A DNA stretch of 23,637 nt from Coriolopsis trogii (taxonomy: Eukaryota > Basidiomycota > Agaricomycetes > Polyporales > Polyporaceae). The translations under genes and the position numbers were made by a program. Numbering within the stretch: position 1 is the stretch's first letter; the number at the start of each line of letters is the position of its first letter. Under the pieces are notes generated by a model, which was not told the origin of the DNA, did not search any database, and saw nothing but the letters and a program-made list of their open reading frames with translations. The stretch spans positions 1-23,637 of the forward strand of contig JAHYIO010000040.1 of the NCBI GenBank assembly GCA_020543525.1, read 5' to 3'. Below are positions 1-9,986 of the stretch, one piece after another.

Positions 1-1007
1 CGCGTTGTCACGAAGTAACTCGAGTCACATTCGGATTCAGACTCGAGTCGTTGTTGGTACCCATTCACTCGGGTGCTCAAACACTGCAGGCATAATTGTG
101 ATTGAGCGACCTCTTCTCTTCCCGGAGGCTGGTCTATCTTTCAGCTTGACACGGACACGTTAAAGGACTGGTCATCTTCCCGCCTGCGGGATCGACCAAC
201 TGACATTCAAACGTCCAACAATAGCAGGTATGCCAGTAACTGCGTGTGTATTTGCGTAGCATGCTGACTTGCCCCCTTCTTGGAGTTGAACTCGGACGAA
301 AGAATGCTGTCAGCTTGATCAACGTCATCGTGTCAGCTAGGTACTCTCAATTCTCTATTCCAACCCCGAGACGTTCATAACTCCTCCAGGTCTGTAATGG
401 GCTATACGTCATGATGGTGCTCTGAAGAATTCGCCGCTATCAATAACTGAGGGTGCCGCTTGTCCGTCATGTGCCTTCTCAGTTGAATAGTAGCGGCATC
501 TCGACAGCAACGTCTAGCAGAGCGGTGTGTACGTGTTGTTGCCACCTATCACAATAGTCCTCTATCATCTTCTCATGAGCATCGAAAACATCGCCGCGAC
601 GGCGAGTTGCCTCGTCAGCAACCCCAGTACCAAACACTGGCAGTGACGTGGCCTTCATTGCCCCCTGTTGTACGCTGACTGGTGGCGTTTTCCTGCCGCT
701 AGTTCAGTGGCGACGCGTAGAAGAAGACCCGATGACGGGAATACACCAATATCTCTGATGCATCAGTACTTGGTACGCGATAACCGGTGGGCAATATCAC
801 TCACGCATAATGTGTCAACTTGCGACCCATTCAGGTCGATTGGTGAGATCACAACACAAGGGGCACTACTGACACATTTTTGGCCTCTGTGAGCGGAGCG
901 GCGGCCCCTGTCACGATGCAGTCTCTTGAATGATAGACAACTACGGAGGCAAATCCGGGGCAACACGTAGACTCACCATAAAGAAAGGCAACAGTGAGTG
1001 TTCGACA
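1..1007. other. Left-end region without a supportable gene
   Basis: I read both strands and see only short open frames without family motifs, plausible splice structure or consistent codon use. The right part (from about 950) must contain the upstream control region of the gene starting at 1090. No tRNA-like B box, no long tandem repeat and no transposon domain is visible. The stretch could hold the end of a gene that lies mostly to the left of the window. Confidence 0.4.
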
Positions 1008-1015
1008 TATAAATA
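1008..1015 (+). promoter_or_regulatory. TATA box of the 1090 gene
   Basis: The sequence TATAAATA lies 75 bp upstream of the ATG at 1090. That spacing leaves room for a transcription start about 30 bp downstream and a short 5' leader rich in CT and CACC. This is the clearest core-promoter signal in the left half of the window. Confidence 0.6.
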
Positions 1016-1089
1016 CCAGGCAGCGTTGAGCTTCAGTCCTCCACCAACATACAGACGACTCCCTCTTCCTCACCTCAGCTGTCTTCAAC

Positions 1090-1861
1090 ATGTCGAACAA
1101 CACCACTGTTATCTGTGGTCTCAACGATTACCTTCACGACCACTCTGACTTCTCCGAGCACGTATCCCGTTATGCTGCCTCAGGGGATCTAGACTACAGG
1201 AACATTACCTTCACCGTCCCCGCGCCCAACAAGCATGACTGGGTTGCTTACACGCTAGTGAAGGATACTCAGCCCATCGACCGTACCATCATCAAGCAGG
1301 CCCATGTGGATGCACACGCTATGGAAGCTCATCCTCCCATGGCAGAACTATTGTATAACAAGCAAACCTCGCAGATCAAGAGCAAGATCACACTTGGTCA
1401 AGGAGATATAAAGCTTACCTACACATACCGTAGGTAAGTTGTTGGCCAACACTCATTACCCTTGTTGGCAGTAACGCCTCTCTTTAGGACCGCCACCAAG
1501 ACGGAGCCTATCTCGGTCAACTATAGCATTACGGAAGTTGCAAAAGACTTCCCTCTCCAGTCTTACGAGATGCGGTTCAAGGATGGCATGATACAGGTAA
1601 TTTGTTCGTCTCACCACCAAGAGCCATAGCTTACTGCCGGCACAGATCATAAGAGTTCCTGAAGACGTGACCATCCTCCAGCTTTTCAAGGACAGAACAA
1701 TTGGTGGAAGGAGGATGACTATGATCTACCACAAAGGAAGCCTCAACCCGATCACAGTACCGGAACAAGAGGTCATCGAAGGAGCGCCCCCGGAGTCTCT
1801 CGAACAACAACTCCTCAGGGCCCTTATGCTCCTCATGATCGGTCGTACCTTCCTTGGGTAA
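1090..1861 (+). CDS. Hypothetical basidiomycete protein, three exons, 222 aa
   Basis: I propose exons 1090-1433, 1488-1596 and 1646-1861. Introns of 54 bp (GTAAGT...TTTAG) and 49 bp (GTAATT...CACAG) keep one frame: 344 + 109 + 216 nt = 222 codons plus stop. The ATG follows a TATA box and a CT-rich leader. I do not recognise the family. The product has no signal peptide, no clear membrane segment (the C-terminal stretch LLRALMLLMIGRTFLG is only weakly hydrophobic) and no catalytic motif. The middle part (about residues 30-150) alternates hydrophobic and polar residues, as in a beta-rich fold, for example NITFTVPAPN, ITLGQGDIKLTYTYRR and EPISVNYSITEV. A small beta-sandwich protein is one possibility but is inference only. 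It could belong to one of the many lineage-restricted mushroom families. The gene stands alone, with no neighbour on the same strand within 8 kb. Confidence 0.72.
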
Positions 1862-2530
1862 AGTGGCGCCTACGCGAGGTCAGAAGGAGCCCATGTGTAC
1901 TATAACCACAATGTATGGTCCGATTGATGTATGAAGCCACGTGATGCCAGAATGATCATACAGAACGCGAAAGACGCAGGCCGAGCTAGAGTTGAACGGG
2001 ACCTGAGAGCATCAATGCGCACACAATGTCTTTTCACACATCGTTGTTTGCCCTAAACATATTCAGCGAAAATTTAGGAGAGCGAACGCAGCACACTACG
2101 TTTGCCCACATGTGTGATCTTCTCCCAAACCTGCCGTCGTGACAGTCATCACCGCCTCCATCAGGGTCCATGCGCACGGCCGGCACAGCCTTCAAGACGT
2201 GACACGTGAAGCCATGCATAGCGCATGATGATGTACTACGTCAGGAGTAAGCGGCTCTCTTAGTTGGACGCATTCTGACTCTTCTCTGCTCGTAAAACTA
2301 ACAGGGGACCTATGAGAACAGGGCATGGCGATTCCATAATTCATGCAAGAGGTTTATCAGTCTTCGCCGTGTGTCAGAGCCTGTGACGCGTGCATCGCAT
2401 CGCCCCCTACATCGAGGCGCGAGTCAATGAATTAAAGGCAGTCATCCAGAGAGGAGAGGAAACAAACACGCGAAGAGAGCAAGAGATTATCCAGTGAGAG
2501 TGCAAAGTCCATCCATCCTCCTCGCACCGA
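1862..2530. other. Intergenic spacer between convergent genes
   Basis: This 670 bp stretch lies between the 3' ends of the plus-strand hypothetical gene and the minus-strand membrane-protein gene, so it should hold both terminators and 3' UTRs. I see no coding pattern, repeat or RNA gene in it. The short open frames are isolated and lack family features. Confidence 0.5.
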
Positions 2531-3972
2531 TCATCCATAGCGCGCGCGAGACGTGCGGCCTATCAGCTCCGTCTCCTCGCTGTCGGACGAGTGCCAAGAG
2601 GAGATGCGGACGCCGTCAATCGTGCTCGCGCCGGCCGTCTCCCGCGTGCGCAGCGTGTCCGCGCTGTCGACGGTCCGCAACGTGGGGGCGGGGCTCGTCG
2701 CGCGGCCCACCGCGCCGGGCGCATACGACAAGCTCGAGCTCGTATACCGCGGCTGGGAGACGAGCGTGGCGACGTCCGAGCTGTCCGCGACGGATGCGGA
2801 CGCCGAGGCTGCAGAGACGGACGCGGAAGTGGAGCTGCGCGGTCCGCGTGTGGCTGTGCCCGCGCCTGCGCCTGCGCCAACACGGCCGTAGACGTTGTCG
2901 AACGCGGAGGGCGAGGTGGACCAGGCGACGGGGCTGAGGGGCGGTTTGATGCCCATGGCGAGCAGGCTGGCCGTCGCGCGCGCGGAGGGTGCGAGGGTGG
3001 CCGAGTCTGCTTCGGACGAGCGTGCGGCGGAGCGCGTTGTGGTGGTCGTCGTTGTCGTCAGAGTGGGAGAGGGAGAGCGGGAACGGGAGCGGTGTTTGGA
3101 CGGGGGGAGGAAGGGGAGGGTGACGTGTGATGCGGTGGAGGTGGATGATGGGTAGGATGGGAGCGTCGTGTGTGATGGGTCTGCGTGCCAGGGCACTTCA
3201 GTGAAAGCGAGGGAGGGACGATGGAGATGAACGCACCGTCGAATGGGTTGACTGCATGCCCTGCCCGGGTCTCCTTCATGTCCCTCCCCGTGCGAGAGAA
3301 ACCCTCGAAGCGCGCGTCGCCGTACTTGAAGCCCAAGAGCGTGCCTGAGCCAAATGTGCCCCTGCGGAGGAGGAAAAGGAAGAGAGCGACGAGGACTAGT
3401 GCGAGAAGGACGCCGAGGACGATACCGAGGACGCTGAGGAGGCCGAGGGAGTGGTCGTCTGGGTCGACGATGACGGGGCTGGTCGGCCAAGGGTCGGATG
3501 AGAGGAGAGTGGTAGTGACGCCGGTGGCTGCGAGGGAGGTGCGTGTCCAGGTAGCAGTGGCGGTAGCAGTGGCGGTAAGAGTGGATTGTATGGTCGAGTA
3601 GGTGGTCAGGGTACCGGTAGAGGTGAAGAGCGAAGAGGCGGATCCGGTGACGGTAGAGGACGGGTGAGAGGAGTAGGTCGTTGCAGAGTCGGGCGGGGGG
3701 CTAGAGTCGGACGGGAGAGAGGTTGTCGAAGAGTCGTACGGGTCTGATATGGAATGTGCGGAGAGAGGCAAGGTGGGAGTGGGAAAGGTGGGGGATGGAC
3801 AGCCATTCGGGAACCTGGGAGGACATGGACGGCCAACACAGCCAGGCGGACAAGTCGGTTGTGGTGGATGGGTCAACGAGAGATCTGGCGGAAAGTGGTC
3901 GTCGCCGGGGTTGCGTTGATTGTCTGGGGGAAATCGTTTGGAATGAGTGGGTATGGATGTGGGATGGGGCAT
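2531..3972 (-). CDS. Ser/Thr-rich single-pass membrane protein (start uncertain)
   Basis: Exon A runs 3972-3237 and exon B 3180-2531. The 56 bp intron (minus-strand GTGCGT...ACGCAG, plus 3181-3236) joins the frames so that the junction reads VNPFD-DPSHTT; the total is 1386 nt, 461 aa. Domains by residue: a Pro-rich N-terminus with a small Cys cluster (about 40-58); a Ser/Thr-rich stretch (about 75-165, including a TATATATA run), as in O-glycosylated fungal ectodomains; a transmembrane helix at about 176-202 (LGLLSVLGIVLGVLLALVLV and onward) ended by RR; and a long low-complexity cytoplasmic tail with basic SRSRSRSPSP and a Thr run. The layout recalls Mid2/Skg6-like wall-sensor or axial-budding type proteins, but there is no sequence motif to prove that. 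No signal peptide follows the ATG at 3972, so the true start is probably in an upstream exon between 4000 and 4330, where minus-strand splice-like signals (CTGAC then CTTAG near 4110) exist. Confidence 0.62.
3545..3585. repeat. Short in-gene tandem repeat (GGTAGCAGTGGC-like)
   Basis: Two to three near-copies of a 12 bp unit (gtagcagtggcg) lie inside the membrane-protein gene. On the minus strand they encode the alternating Thr/Ala run of the ectodomain stalk. Such repeats often vary in length between strains; that is general knowledge, not something this sequence shows. Confidence 0.5.
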
Positions 3973-4329
3973 GAGAGCGAGGAGCTTGAAGGCGATGTGT
4001 GGATGGATGCTACGAGAGAACTGGTGGCATGGGAGATGGTCGTCGTTGGCCAGGAGGGGCAGAAGACGGAGGATCGGAGCGTGTACAACAGCTCGGTGGA
4101 CGACGCTAAGCGGTCAGTGTTGAAGAGAGCGCGGAGGAGAGAGGAGACGGCGGGGAGAGGGCGGGCATGGCGGCCAGGCTGATGGCCGAAAGCAGCCGTG
4201 GGAGTGCACGTGAGGTCTCATCACATCTCTCGCCGTCTCTTGCGTTCAGACGTGGTTGCTCCTCACCGTGCTCGACAGGGAGGAGAACGCAGGGAAGTGG
4301 ACGGGACGCGTCGGTCCGCAGCACCCGCC

Positions 4330-5050
4330 TCCTCCTCCCGCCCTGTCACGCGTCTGTCACAGTCACCACCCGACGACGAGCACCCGCCTCGCTTCACCCG
4401 CGCGGCCCCCGCCACCTGCTATCCAACCCGTACCTCCATCGCCTCGCCATCCCACATCTCGCTCAGTCGTCCCCACCCGACACGCGCACAAACATCGTCC
4501 TCCTGCGACCGCTCTGCTTCCATCGATACATCAACAACCCGCGGACGCGTCCATCACCAATCCGCACGTACGTCGTTCCCCGTCTTTGTCTTAGTCGAAC
4601 ACTTTGCGAAACAAACCCGAGTAGCCTCCGGGTCTACATCGATGCAGATTCAGAGGCGTCCGCCCCGCGCGCACCACCACATTCCCGTCTGTGTACCACA
4701 TCCAACATGGAGCCACTGCGCTGGCCCGACGACGGACGCGACTCCCTTGCCCAAACGAGGGGCTATCATCGTGTCCACCACCGTTGGCGGGCTGCAGAAT
4801 ACAGATGAGAGACAACGGACACGGCACGTCCCGCGTCTTTGTCTACTCACATCTTCCAGGCCGTCGTGGAATCGTCGCGGGTCCGAGTCTGTTCTGTAAG
4901 GCTTCAGCAGCGCGCGCAAGTACTGGCATGGCCTCTGCGCAATGAACAGTCGTCGATATCCCCTCCACGTCTCATCGGAAAAACGTGCTGACGAGTTCAC
5001 AGTAGGTGCGCACACCGTCTCAACATCTGCTATATCTTGCGCTCTCTGCT
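4330..5050. other. Intergenic region upstream of the membrane-protein gene
   Basis: This C-rich plus-strand stretch lies between the EthD-like gene (ending at 5056 on minus) and the 5' part of the membrane-protein gene. The long plus-strand open frames here are Pro/Arg/His-rich, have no motif and reflect base composition. I expect it to contain the membrane-protein promoter and possibly an unrecognised first exon carrying its signal peptide. Confidence 0.4.
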
Positions 5051-5055
5051 ATCAG

Positions 5056-5808
5056 CTACTCGCCGCCCCAGCCCTTCGAGAACCTAAACACCCGCCTCTC
5101 GTGCTTCACGACCACCCCGCTCCGCATCACCCTCTCCCTCCCCGTCGCCCGCCCAATCTCCTCCGTCCCAAACGCGTCCATCGACGCCCACTCGTGTATC
5201 GCGACGTACTTGCCCGGCGCACGCCCAGGCACGCGCACGTCCACCCCCGTCCCAGTCACGCTCAGCACCCGGTCCGCGACGAACCGCCGCGTGCGCCTCC
5301 ACCCCGGCACGCGCATGAGGAGCGGCACGTGCTCGGTGTCGTACCATGCGTTGAGCTCCGCCTCGCCCGCCGCGTCGTCCCCTCGGACGATCAGCTCCAC
5401 GACGCTCACGTACGGCCCTGGCGCGCGCGCGTCGTAGTCTGCGCGGGGCGAGCACCCCGCCGGGGTGGGGACCGGGGCGTACACCCGTCGGTCGAGGAAC
5501 GCGAGCTTGGCGAGCACGTCGCGCTCGCGCGCGCTCCGGGTGCGAGCGAGCGCGGTGTATGGCGCCTCGAGCACCGCGGACGGCGAGCAGAGGTCGTAGA
5601 GCGCGAGGTGCGTGGGCGGCTTGGCGTCCGCTGCGGTCCACCGCGTGCAGGAGAGGAAGAGCGGGCCGGGGAGGCCGAGCCGGAGCGGGATGTGCTCGTT
5701 GTCGTACCCGTCTTCGAACGCGTCCGGGGCGTTCTCGCAGCCCCGCTCGGTGTAGACGAGGAGGAGGCCGCGCGTGGGCGTGTTGTCTGCGATGGCCGGT
5801 GCCGACAT
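5056..5808 (-). CDS. EthD-like dimeric alpha/beta-barrel protein, two half-domains
   Basis: Single exon of 250 aa. The protein carries two copies of a ferredoxin-like half-barrel. Half 1 (about residues 12-110) begins GLLLVYTERG and has FEDGYDNEHIPLRLGLPG at 31-48. Half 2 (about 132-245) begins YVSVVELIV and has WYDTEHVPLLMRVPGWRRTR at 155-174. The matching (W/G)YD-x-EH-(I/V)-PL...(L/V)PG motifs in both halves show an internal duplication. EthD-like and related dimeric alpha/beta-barrel proteins often form the barrel from two subunits; here one chain could form it alone. Some relatives act in aromatic or polyketide chemistry, but no substrate can be read from this sequence. The ATG at 5808 is the only one giving a full first beta strand. 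It lies about 215 bp downstream of the kinase-like remnant on the same strand. Confidence 0.82.
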   Translation of the reverse strand: MSAPAIADNTPTRGLLLVYTERGCENAPDAFEDGYDNEHIPLRLGLPGPLFLSCTRWTAADAKPPTHLALYDLCSPSAVLEAPYTALARTRSARERDVLAKLAFLDRRVYAPVPTPAGCSPRADYDARAPGPYVSVVELIVRGDDAAGEAELNAWYDTEHVPLLMRVPGWRRTRRFVADRVLSVTGTGVDVRVPGRAPGKYVAIHEWASMDAFGTEEIGRATGRERVMRSGVVVKHERRVFRFSKGWGGE

Positions 5809-6023
5809 GGTGGGTGTGCAGTCTGTATCGCGTTGCTACTTGTACGCAGCTATTCTAGAAAAGGTTATGGTTCGGCCTCTCTGTGAGTCTCACGGCGGGC
5901 CCCGCGTCCGTCGTTGGGGCCCTGATCTCGGGTCGAAAACACCCAGGGCGCAGGTCCCAGAACAGGTAAGATACATTCAAACACAAATCGTACACGATGC
6001 CCAACAATACAGCGATGACACGA

Positions 6024-6548
6024 CTACCGGTACGTGTATCGATCTGTACGCACGCAACGTCAGTCTCCGTCCCGTACAGCAAACCACGCCACTCACTCGC
6101 ATATCGGTTGGGGGTGGCCCTCCACGGCTTGAACATGTGGCGCAGACCCTCGACAGAGTACGGGATGTCGTAGTCGACCAACGCGCCTTCCCTCTTTCCG
6201 CCGGGCCACTCGAGCATGATGATCGTGTTCGTGTTGATGTCCCCGTGGAGGTAGCCCGCGACTTCGTACAGCTTCTGGTGTGCTAGGGCGGCTGTCAGTA
6301 ACCAGGAGGGTACGGGAGATGGAGAGCACGAATCGGGCATGGTGGAAACTCACCCACCACGGCTCCTAGCATTATGAACACGAGCTCCCGGCTGTTGGTA
6401 AAGTGCTCGAGGTTGCGAGGAGAAACGGCCTTGAGACGGCGCGGACGGCGCCGAGGGGCTATACGACACTCAGCACGCGTCCTCTTCACCGTGCAGACCC
6501 AAGGGCGGAGAACGTACTTTCAGAGGTTGCTGAAGTTGTCGCAGGCAT
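6024..6548 (-). CDS. Truncated FunK1-like fungal protein kinase fragment
   Basis: Proposed exons on minus are 6548-6518, 6458-6354, 6291-6097 and 6043-6024 (116 aa). If the last intron (6096-6044, GTGAGT...TACAG with CTGAC) is retained, the frame runs on to 5855 (190 aa). Introns of 59, 62 and 53 bp are in phase. The spliced text has a LKAVSPRNLEHFTNSRELV segment, then ALAHQKLYEVAGYLHGDIN and GALVDYDIPYS. These match, in order, the helix before the active site, the catalytic loop (HRDIS in typical FunK1; here HGDIN, keeping D and N but with Gly for Arg) and the metal-binding segment (DxD in place of DFG). The N-lobe and most of the C-lobe (the usual TGTxPFMA region) are absent, and full FunK1 proteins are several hundred residues longer. 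It is either a decayed gene or an expressed mini-protein; catalytic activity is unlikely. Confidence 0.6.
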
Positions 6549-6590
6549 TAGGATGTGGTTGGTAGCAAAGACAATGTGGGGGCTATCCAA

Positions 6591-6600
6591 CCCTTTATAT
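6591..6600 (-). promoter_or_regulatory. TATA-like box upstream of the kinase fragment
   Basis: On the minus strand the sequence reads atataaaggg, about 43-52 bp upstream of the ATG at 6548. The position suits a core promoter for the short FunK1-like model and argues that its start is not purely accidental. It is a short A/T motif and could occur by chance. Confidence 0.4.
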
Positions 6601-7000
6601 GTCCAGATAGGCGCCGCGCGACAAAAGACTCTTGACGATGACGCAGCCATGTCTCAAAACGACGAACCAAAGAGATGCGCGCTGCTCGATCCTACCCTCT
6701 CGTCCTCGTCGCCGAGCTCGACCAGCCCTTACATTCTCCCCTGGGCAGAACACCGGCTTAACAGAGGGCGGCACGGTACGAATGCCAGATACACCTACGA
6801 TGCGCAGAATACCAGAACAGCGAACGCAAAAAGTGCGATGCAGTCTCACATTGCAACCCGTATTCCCGTACATGATTGCAGAGGCGACGCGCTCGCGAGT
6901 GACTAGTCGTTGTCGTGGCTTCAAATCAAGATCGTTAGTATGTGTTCTGCGCCCAGACTCATGGCTCAGGTGAAAATCTCACCTGCTATCACGTCCACGC

Positions 7001-7186
7001 TCAACAAGTGAGTGCACACGCCCGCAGGGTCGAAGTGGACTCCAAAAGTTCGGCGACAGCGTCAATGACTAGCAGAAGGATGTCACGGTCGAGAGGACGG
7101 CCGGTCTGCTCCTCCGTATGCTGCATACCACCAAAGCACGGTGGAGGAGTTGGTGGAACACCGTCGCCAGGTACAGTCAGACACAT
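7001..7186 (-). pseudogene. F-box N-terminal fragment, broken
   Basis: A 61-codon frame carries a mushroom-type F-box core: RPLDRDILLLVIDAVAELL (residues 30-48) followed by STSTLRACALTC (50-61). In intact relatives the last motif usually reads L-(V/T)-C-R-x-W. Here the next codons are TGA GCG TGG, a stop exactly where Arg is expected and then Ala-Trp, so the reading frame seems cut by a CGA-to-TGA change. More stops follow immediately. No leucine-rich or other C-terminal domain is found toward 6600. F-box proteins link substrates to SCF ubiquitin ligases; this piece cannot do that alone. It might instead be a first exon with an unrecognised splice site. Confidence 0.45.
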
Positions 7187-7189
7187 GCG

Positions 7190-7580
7190 ATTACGTAGGC
7201 ATTGTATGTGACAATTGTTGTCAAACTGACCACGAACCGTTAGAAGGCTGCTGCCTGCATGCCGTCACGGGCTAAAACAACTCACCGTAACCATATAAGG
7301 CTCCTCTGTCAGCTCGAAGAGTATCAGCACAGTCGCGAACAATTTATATCTGTTGGAACGGTGCACCCACAAACCAGCCTCATGGCCACAGCGACTTTGA
7401 TGGTCGGACGCTCTCATACGCGATGTTGGGTCTACGTAAACAAGGGCAATGTAGAAAATGTTCCGCATTGAGTGAGTATTGCGCACCACTCGCACGCTGT
7501 TAGTATGGTGCCCATTTTTCGCATCTGTGATCCACGATCGTCTCAACGCTCCAAGAGGGCTAGGAAAACGAGACTCACGA
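7190..7580. other. Intergenic stretch without recognisable gene
   Basis: About 390 bp lie between the F-box fragment and the end of the first BTB gene (stop at 7584 on minus). Only short, motif-free open frames occur on either strand. It should include the BTB gene's 3' UTR. Confidence 0.4.
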
Positions 7581-7583
7581 ACT

Positions 7584-9694
7584 CTACTCGTCCTCGCCCT
7601 TCAACCCGAGCAACACATCCAGCTGCCTCCATAACTTCTCTCTCCTCTCCAGCCACATCTCCCTCCTCTCGCCAGCACATCCCACACAGTACCCGATCCC
7701 AGCCCAGTCCACGTCAATCAGCCTGTCAATACCCTCAAAGACGTCCTTGAAGCCCGCCTCGAACACCCCGTTCTGCAGCAGCCGCGCGGCCCACCCCTCG
7801 CCCGCATCGGCTTTTCGCGTGCGCGCGCAGGCCTCCGCGGCCTTGGCCTTGTCGATACGTGCGTGCGGCCCGTTGATGAACGGGGCGAGGGGGCAAGGTC
7901 CAAGCGCAGACGGCAGTGGAGTGGAGCGCGCGAGTGCCAGCCACTCTGTCTCGAGTGCGGCTTTGGCGCCGACGAGCCGGACGAGGTCTGAAGCGGCGAG
8001 ACGAGCTCGGGGTGCGTTCTTCTCGTCCTCTGGTGTTTCATGGTCGAGTGCTGAACGATGCTTGCCCTTGCCGTCGGAAACGGACTCGGCATGGATGTAG
8101 ACTGCGAGGTCTTGTCCGAAGCCGGGCGCACGAAGGAGCTCGTAGTACGCCCCTTTGAGAACCTCTGGAATGTCGCACTCGTGTGCAAGGAGGATCGTCT
8201 CGACGGCGTACTCTTTGGGTTCCCGTGTGATTTGGGACAAGTCTTGCGGCCAACGCTGGCGAAGCAGGTGAGCGGCGAATGTGTAGATCGTCTCGAATTG
8301 TAATGTATGCGCTGCGCGCAGCAGCGAGGCGAGCACAGGGAAGGCCGGAGGATTGATCGCGTATGCCCTGACAGCATCGCAGTGACCCCATGAGTTAGAT
8401 CCTTCGAGTAGACATTGCAGGAGACGTACACTCCGACGTCGAGGGCTTCAAGGAGTCGTTCAAAGTCGAGGACACTGACGCCCTTGACGACATACACCTT
8501 CTTACTGAAGTCCGAGTCGGTAGAATGCGTGATCAACGTCGAGCATGAGAATGTGTAACACCGGAAAACGACGTACCTGCCGGCATCAGGCTCCAGAAGC
8601 TTAGCAAAGTACGCGGATTGGTGTACCAAACGGGAACGATGGAGGCGATAGAGCGTGTTCTGCACCTGGACAGTCGTCGAGCCGTCGAGGTGCCAGAATC
8701 CGACGCTCTTCCTCGGGTCTGGGCTGACGGCATCCTTTCCCTTTCCATCATCTTTCGACATCCCCATTGACGTGTTGGACGAGGAAGGAGGTTCGGGAAC
8801 GGCAAAGGTTGCGGAAGACTTGGACGGTGTAGGACGAGGCGCGGGTTGGGAGGCAGGCGGTGCTGGGACTTGTGTGCGTTTAGCGCGTTTTGACGGCCTG
8901 GATGTCGTTCCCGCATGTAAGCAAGGAGGAGCTCGGGTCACGCAGCTGTGCTGAGACAACGAATATGTGCAGCGCGCAGCATTTTGCAAGAGCTAGCTCA
9001 AGACGAGCCCGAGAAGGCTTCTTGAGTAGCACCAAGACAGCTATGTCGCGCCACAGAAGGTGTGCAAGCCGTTGATCCTTGAGACGTCGGAAGTGCTCAG
9101 GACAAGGGGTCGATAGTAGACGTTGCGCAGAGTGGCTAACAACCTGCGCAACGCCCTCCTCACAGTGGAGGAAGACGATAACACCCGAGGACGTACTCAC
9201 TGAGTTGCAGACGGCTGCTGAGGGATATCCGCCGACTCTTGCGTGGACTCCAAGACCCTCTTCTTTCCTCCTATCGATTTCGCAGTGTTCGCAGACGCGC
9301 TCGAGGTAGCAGCATCTGACTCGCTGGGACCTGCCGGGGTGTTTTTGTTGACGTTTTTGGTAGCGCTGCGGGTTTTGCGTGGGCTCGGCTGTCGCGCCGG
9401 GGTGCGAGGAACCTTTTCGTCGACGTTTTCTGCTTTCGGAGCGAGGTCGGATGGCTCCGCGCCTGGAGAGTCGCGTGTCGTAGGCGGTGTGTGGCGGGCG
9501 GGCGAATACGCGTCGGCAGGTGGAGTCTCCTGGGAGGGCTCTGCGGACGAATCTTGCGACGTCGAGCCTCGGCTGTTGCTCGCAATGATCTGAGAGAGCT
9601 CGGGCAGACTGGAGCCAGAGTCCGAGTCGTAGTCTAGGTCGGAGTTGGACGCTGGGTGAGAGCTAGAGGAGCGGGCGTCGTGCGGGGCAGACAT
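7584..9694 (-). CDS. BTB/POZ domain protein with acidic Ser-rich N-terminus, 557 aa model
   Basis: Minus-strand exons are 9694-9201, 8897-8577, 8504-8430 and 8367-7584. Introns of 303, 72 and 62 bp are all phase-compatible (1674 nt). The N-terminus (1-165) is Ser/Pro/acidic and disordered (DLDYDSDSGSSLPELSQIIA), then a basic PSKRAKR that could be a nuclear signal. The BTB fold spans roughly 230-310 (VGFWHLDGSTTVQVQNTLYR, then VYVVKGVSVLDFERLLEAL). The rest is the mushroom-specific helical region (FETIYTFAAHLLRQRWP, ILLAHECDIPEVLKGAYYEL) and a terminal C-x2-C...W-x7-W signature (YCVGC ... MWLERREKLW). BTB proteins mediate dimerisation and can act as Cul3 adaptors; no partner is visible. The first intron is far longer than the others, so exon 1 might belong to a separate gene, with the BTB start elsewhere near 8900-8990. 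Confidence 0.75.
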
Positions 9695-9986
9695 GATGAC
9701 GAGCAGGACGACGACGACGAGCGAGACAACGGCGGGCGGCCGCGGGGCTGAGGACGCGTCGCGTAACGTGCATGTCACGCGTTTGTCACGGAGGCCCCTA
9801 TCCCTTGTAGTCTTGTGCGATAAGTACTCGCCGCCGTTGTCCTTGTCTTCGTCGCACTCGCCCTCAATGTCCCTCAAGCAGGAACCTGGTCTCGACGCTC
9901 ATATTCAGCCCGCGCACTGTGCGTCAGGACAACCTCGAGAGCTGTCTCCGCCTGCTGCTTACCTAGTCGTGTTTCTAGCCGGCAAC
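9695..9986. promoter_or_regulatory. Shared divergent promoter region of the two BTB genes
   Basis: A 292 bp spacer separates the two ATGs, which point away from each other. No consensus TATA box is evident on either strand. The plus strand is rich in CT-containing stretches near 9830-9870. In-frame upstream ATGs for the plus-strand gene exist at 9867 and 9693, so its leader or N-terminus could reach further left and even overlap the other gene's first codons. Co-regulation is inference from spacing. Confidence 0.5.

Noticed and set aside
2494..3155. Several long plus-strand and second minus-strand open frames rich in Arg, Ala and Gly
   Set aside because: They overlap the membrane-protein exon, have no motif and reflect high GC content.
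4167..4899. Long plus-strand open frames of 213 and 233 codons
   Set aside because: They overlap each other in different frames and are Pro/Arg/His-rich with no domain. A C-rich spacer explains them.
8880..9200. Minus-strand 106-codon frame between the first two BTB exons
   Set aside because: It starts inside the consensus donor of the preceding exon and shows no BTB or other motif, so I treat it as intron, with the doubt recorded as a finding.
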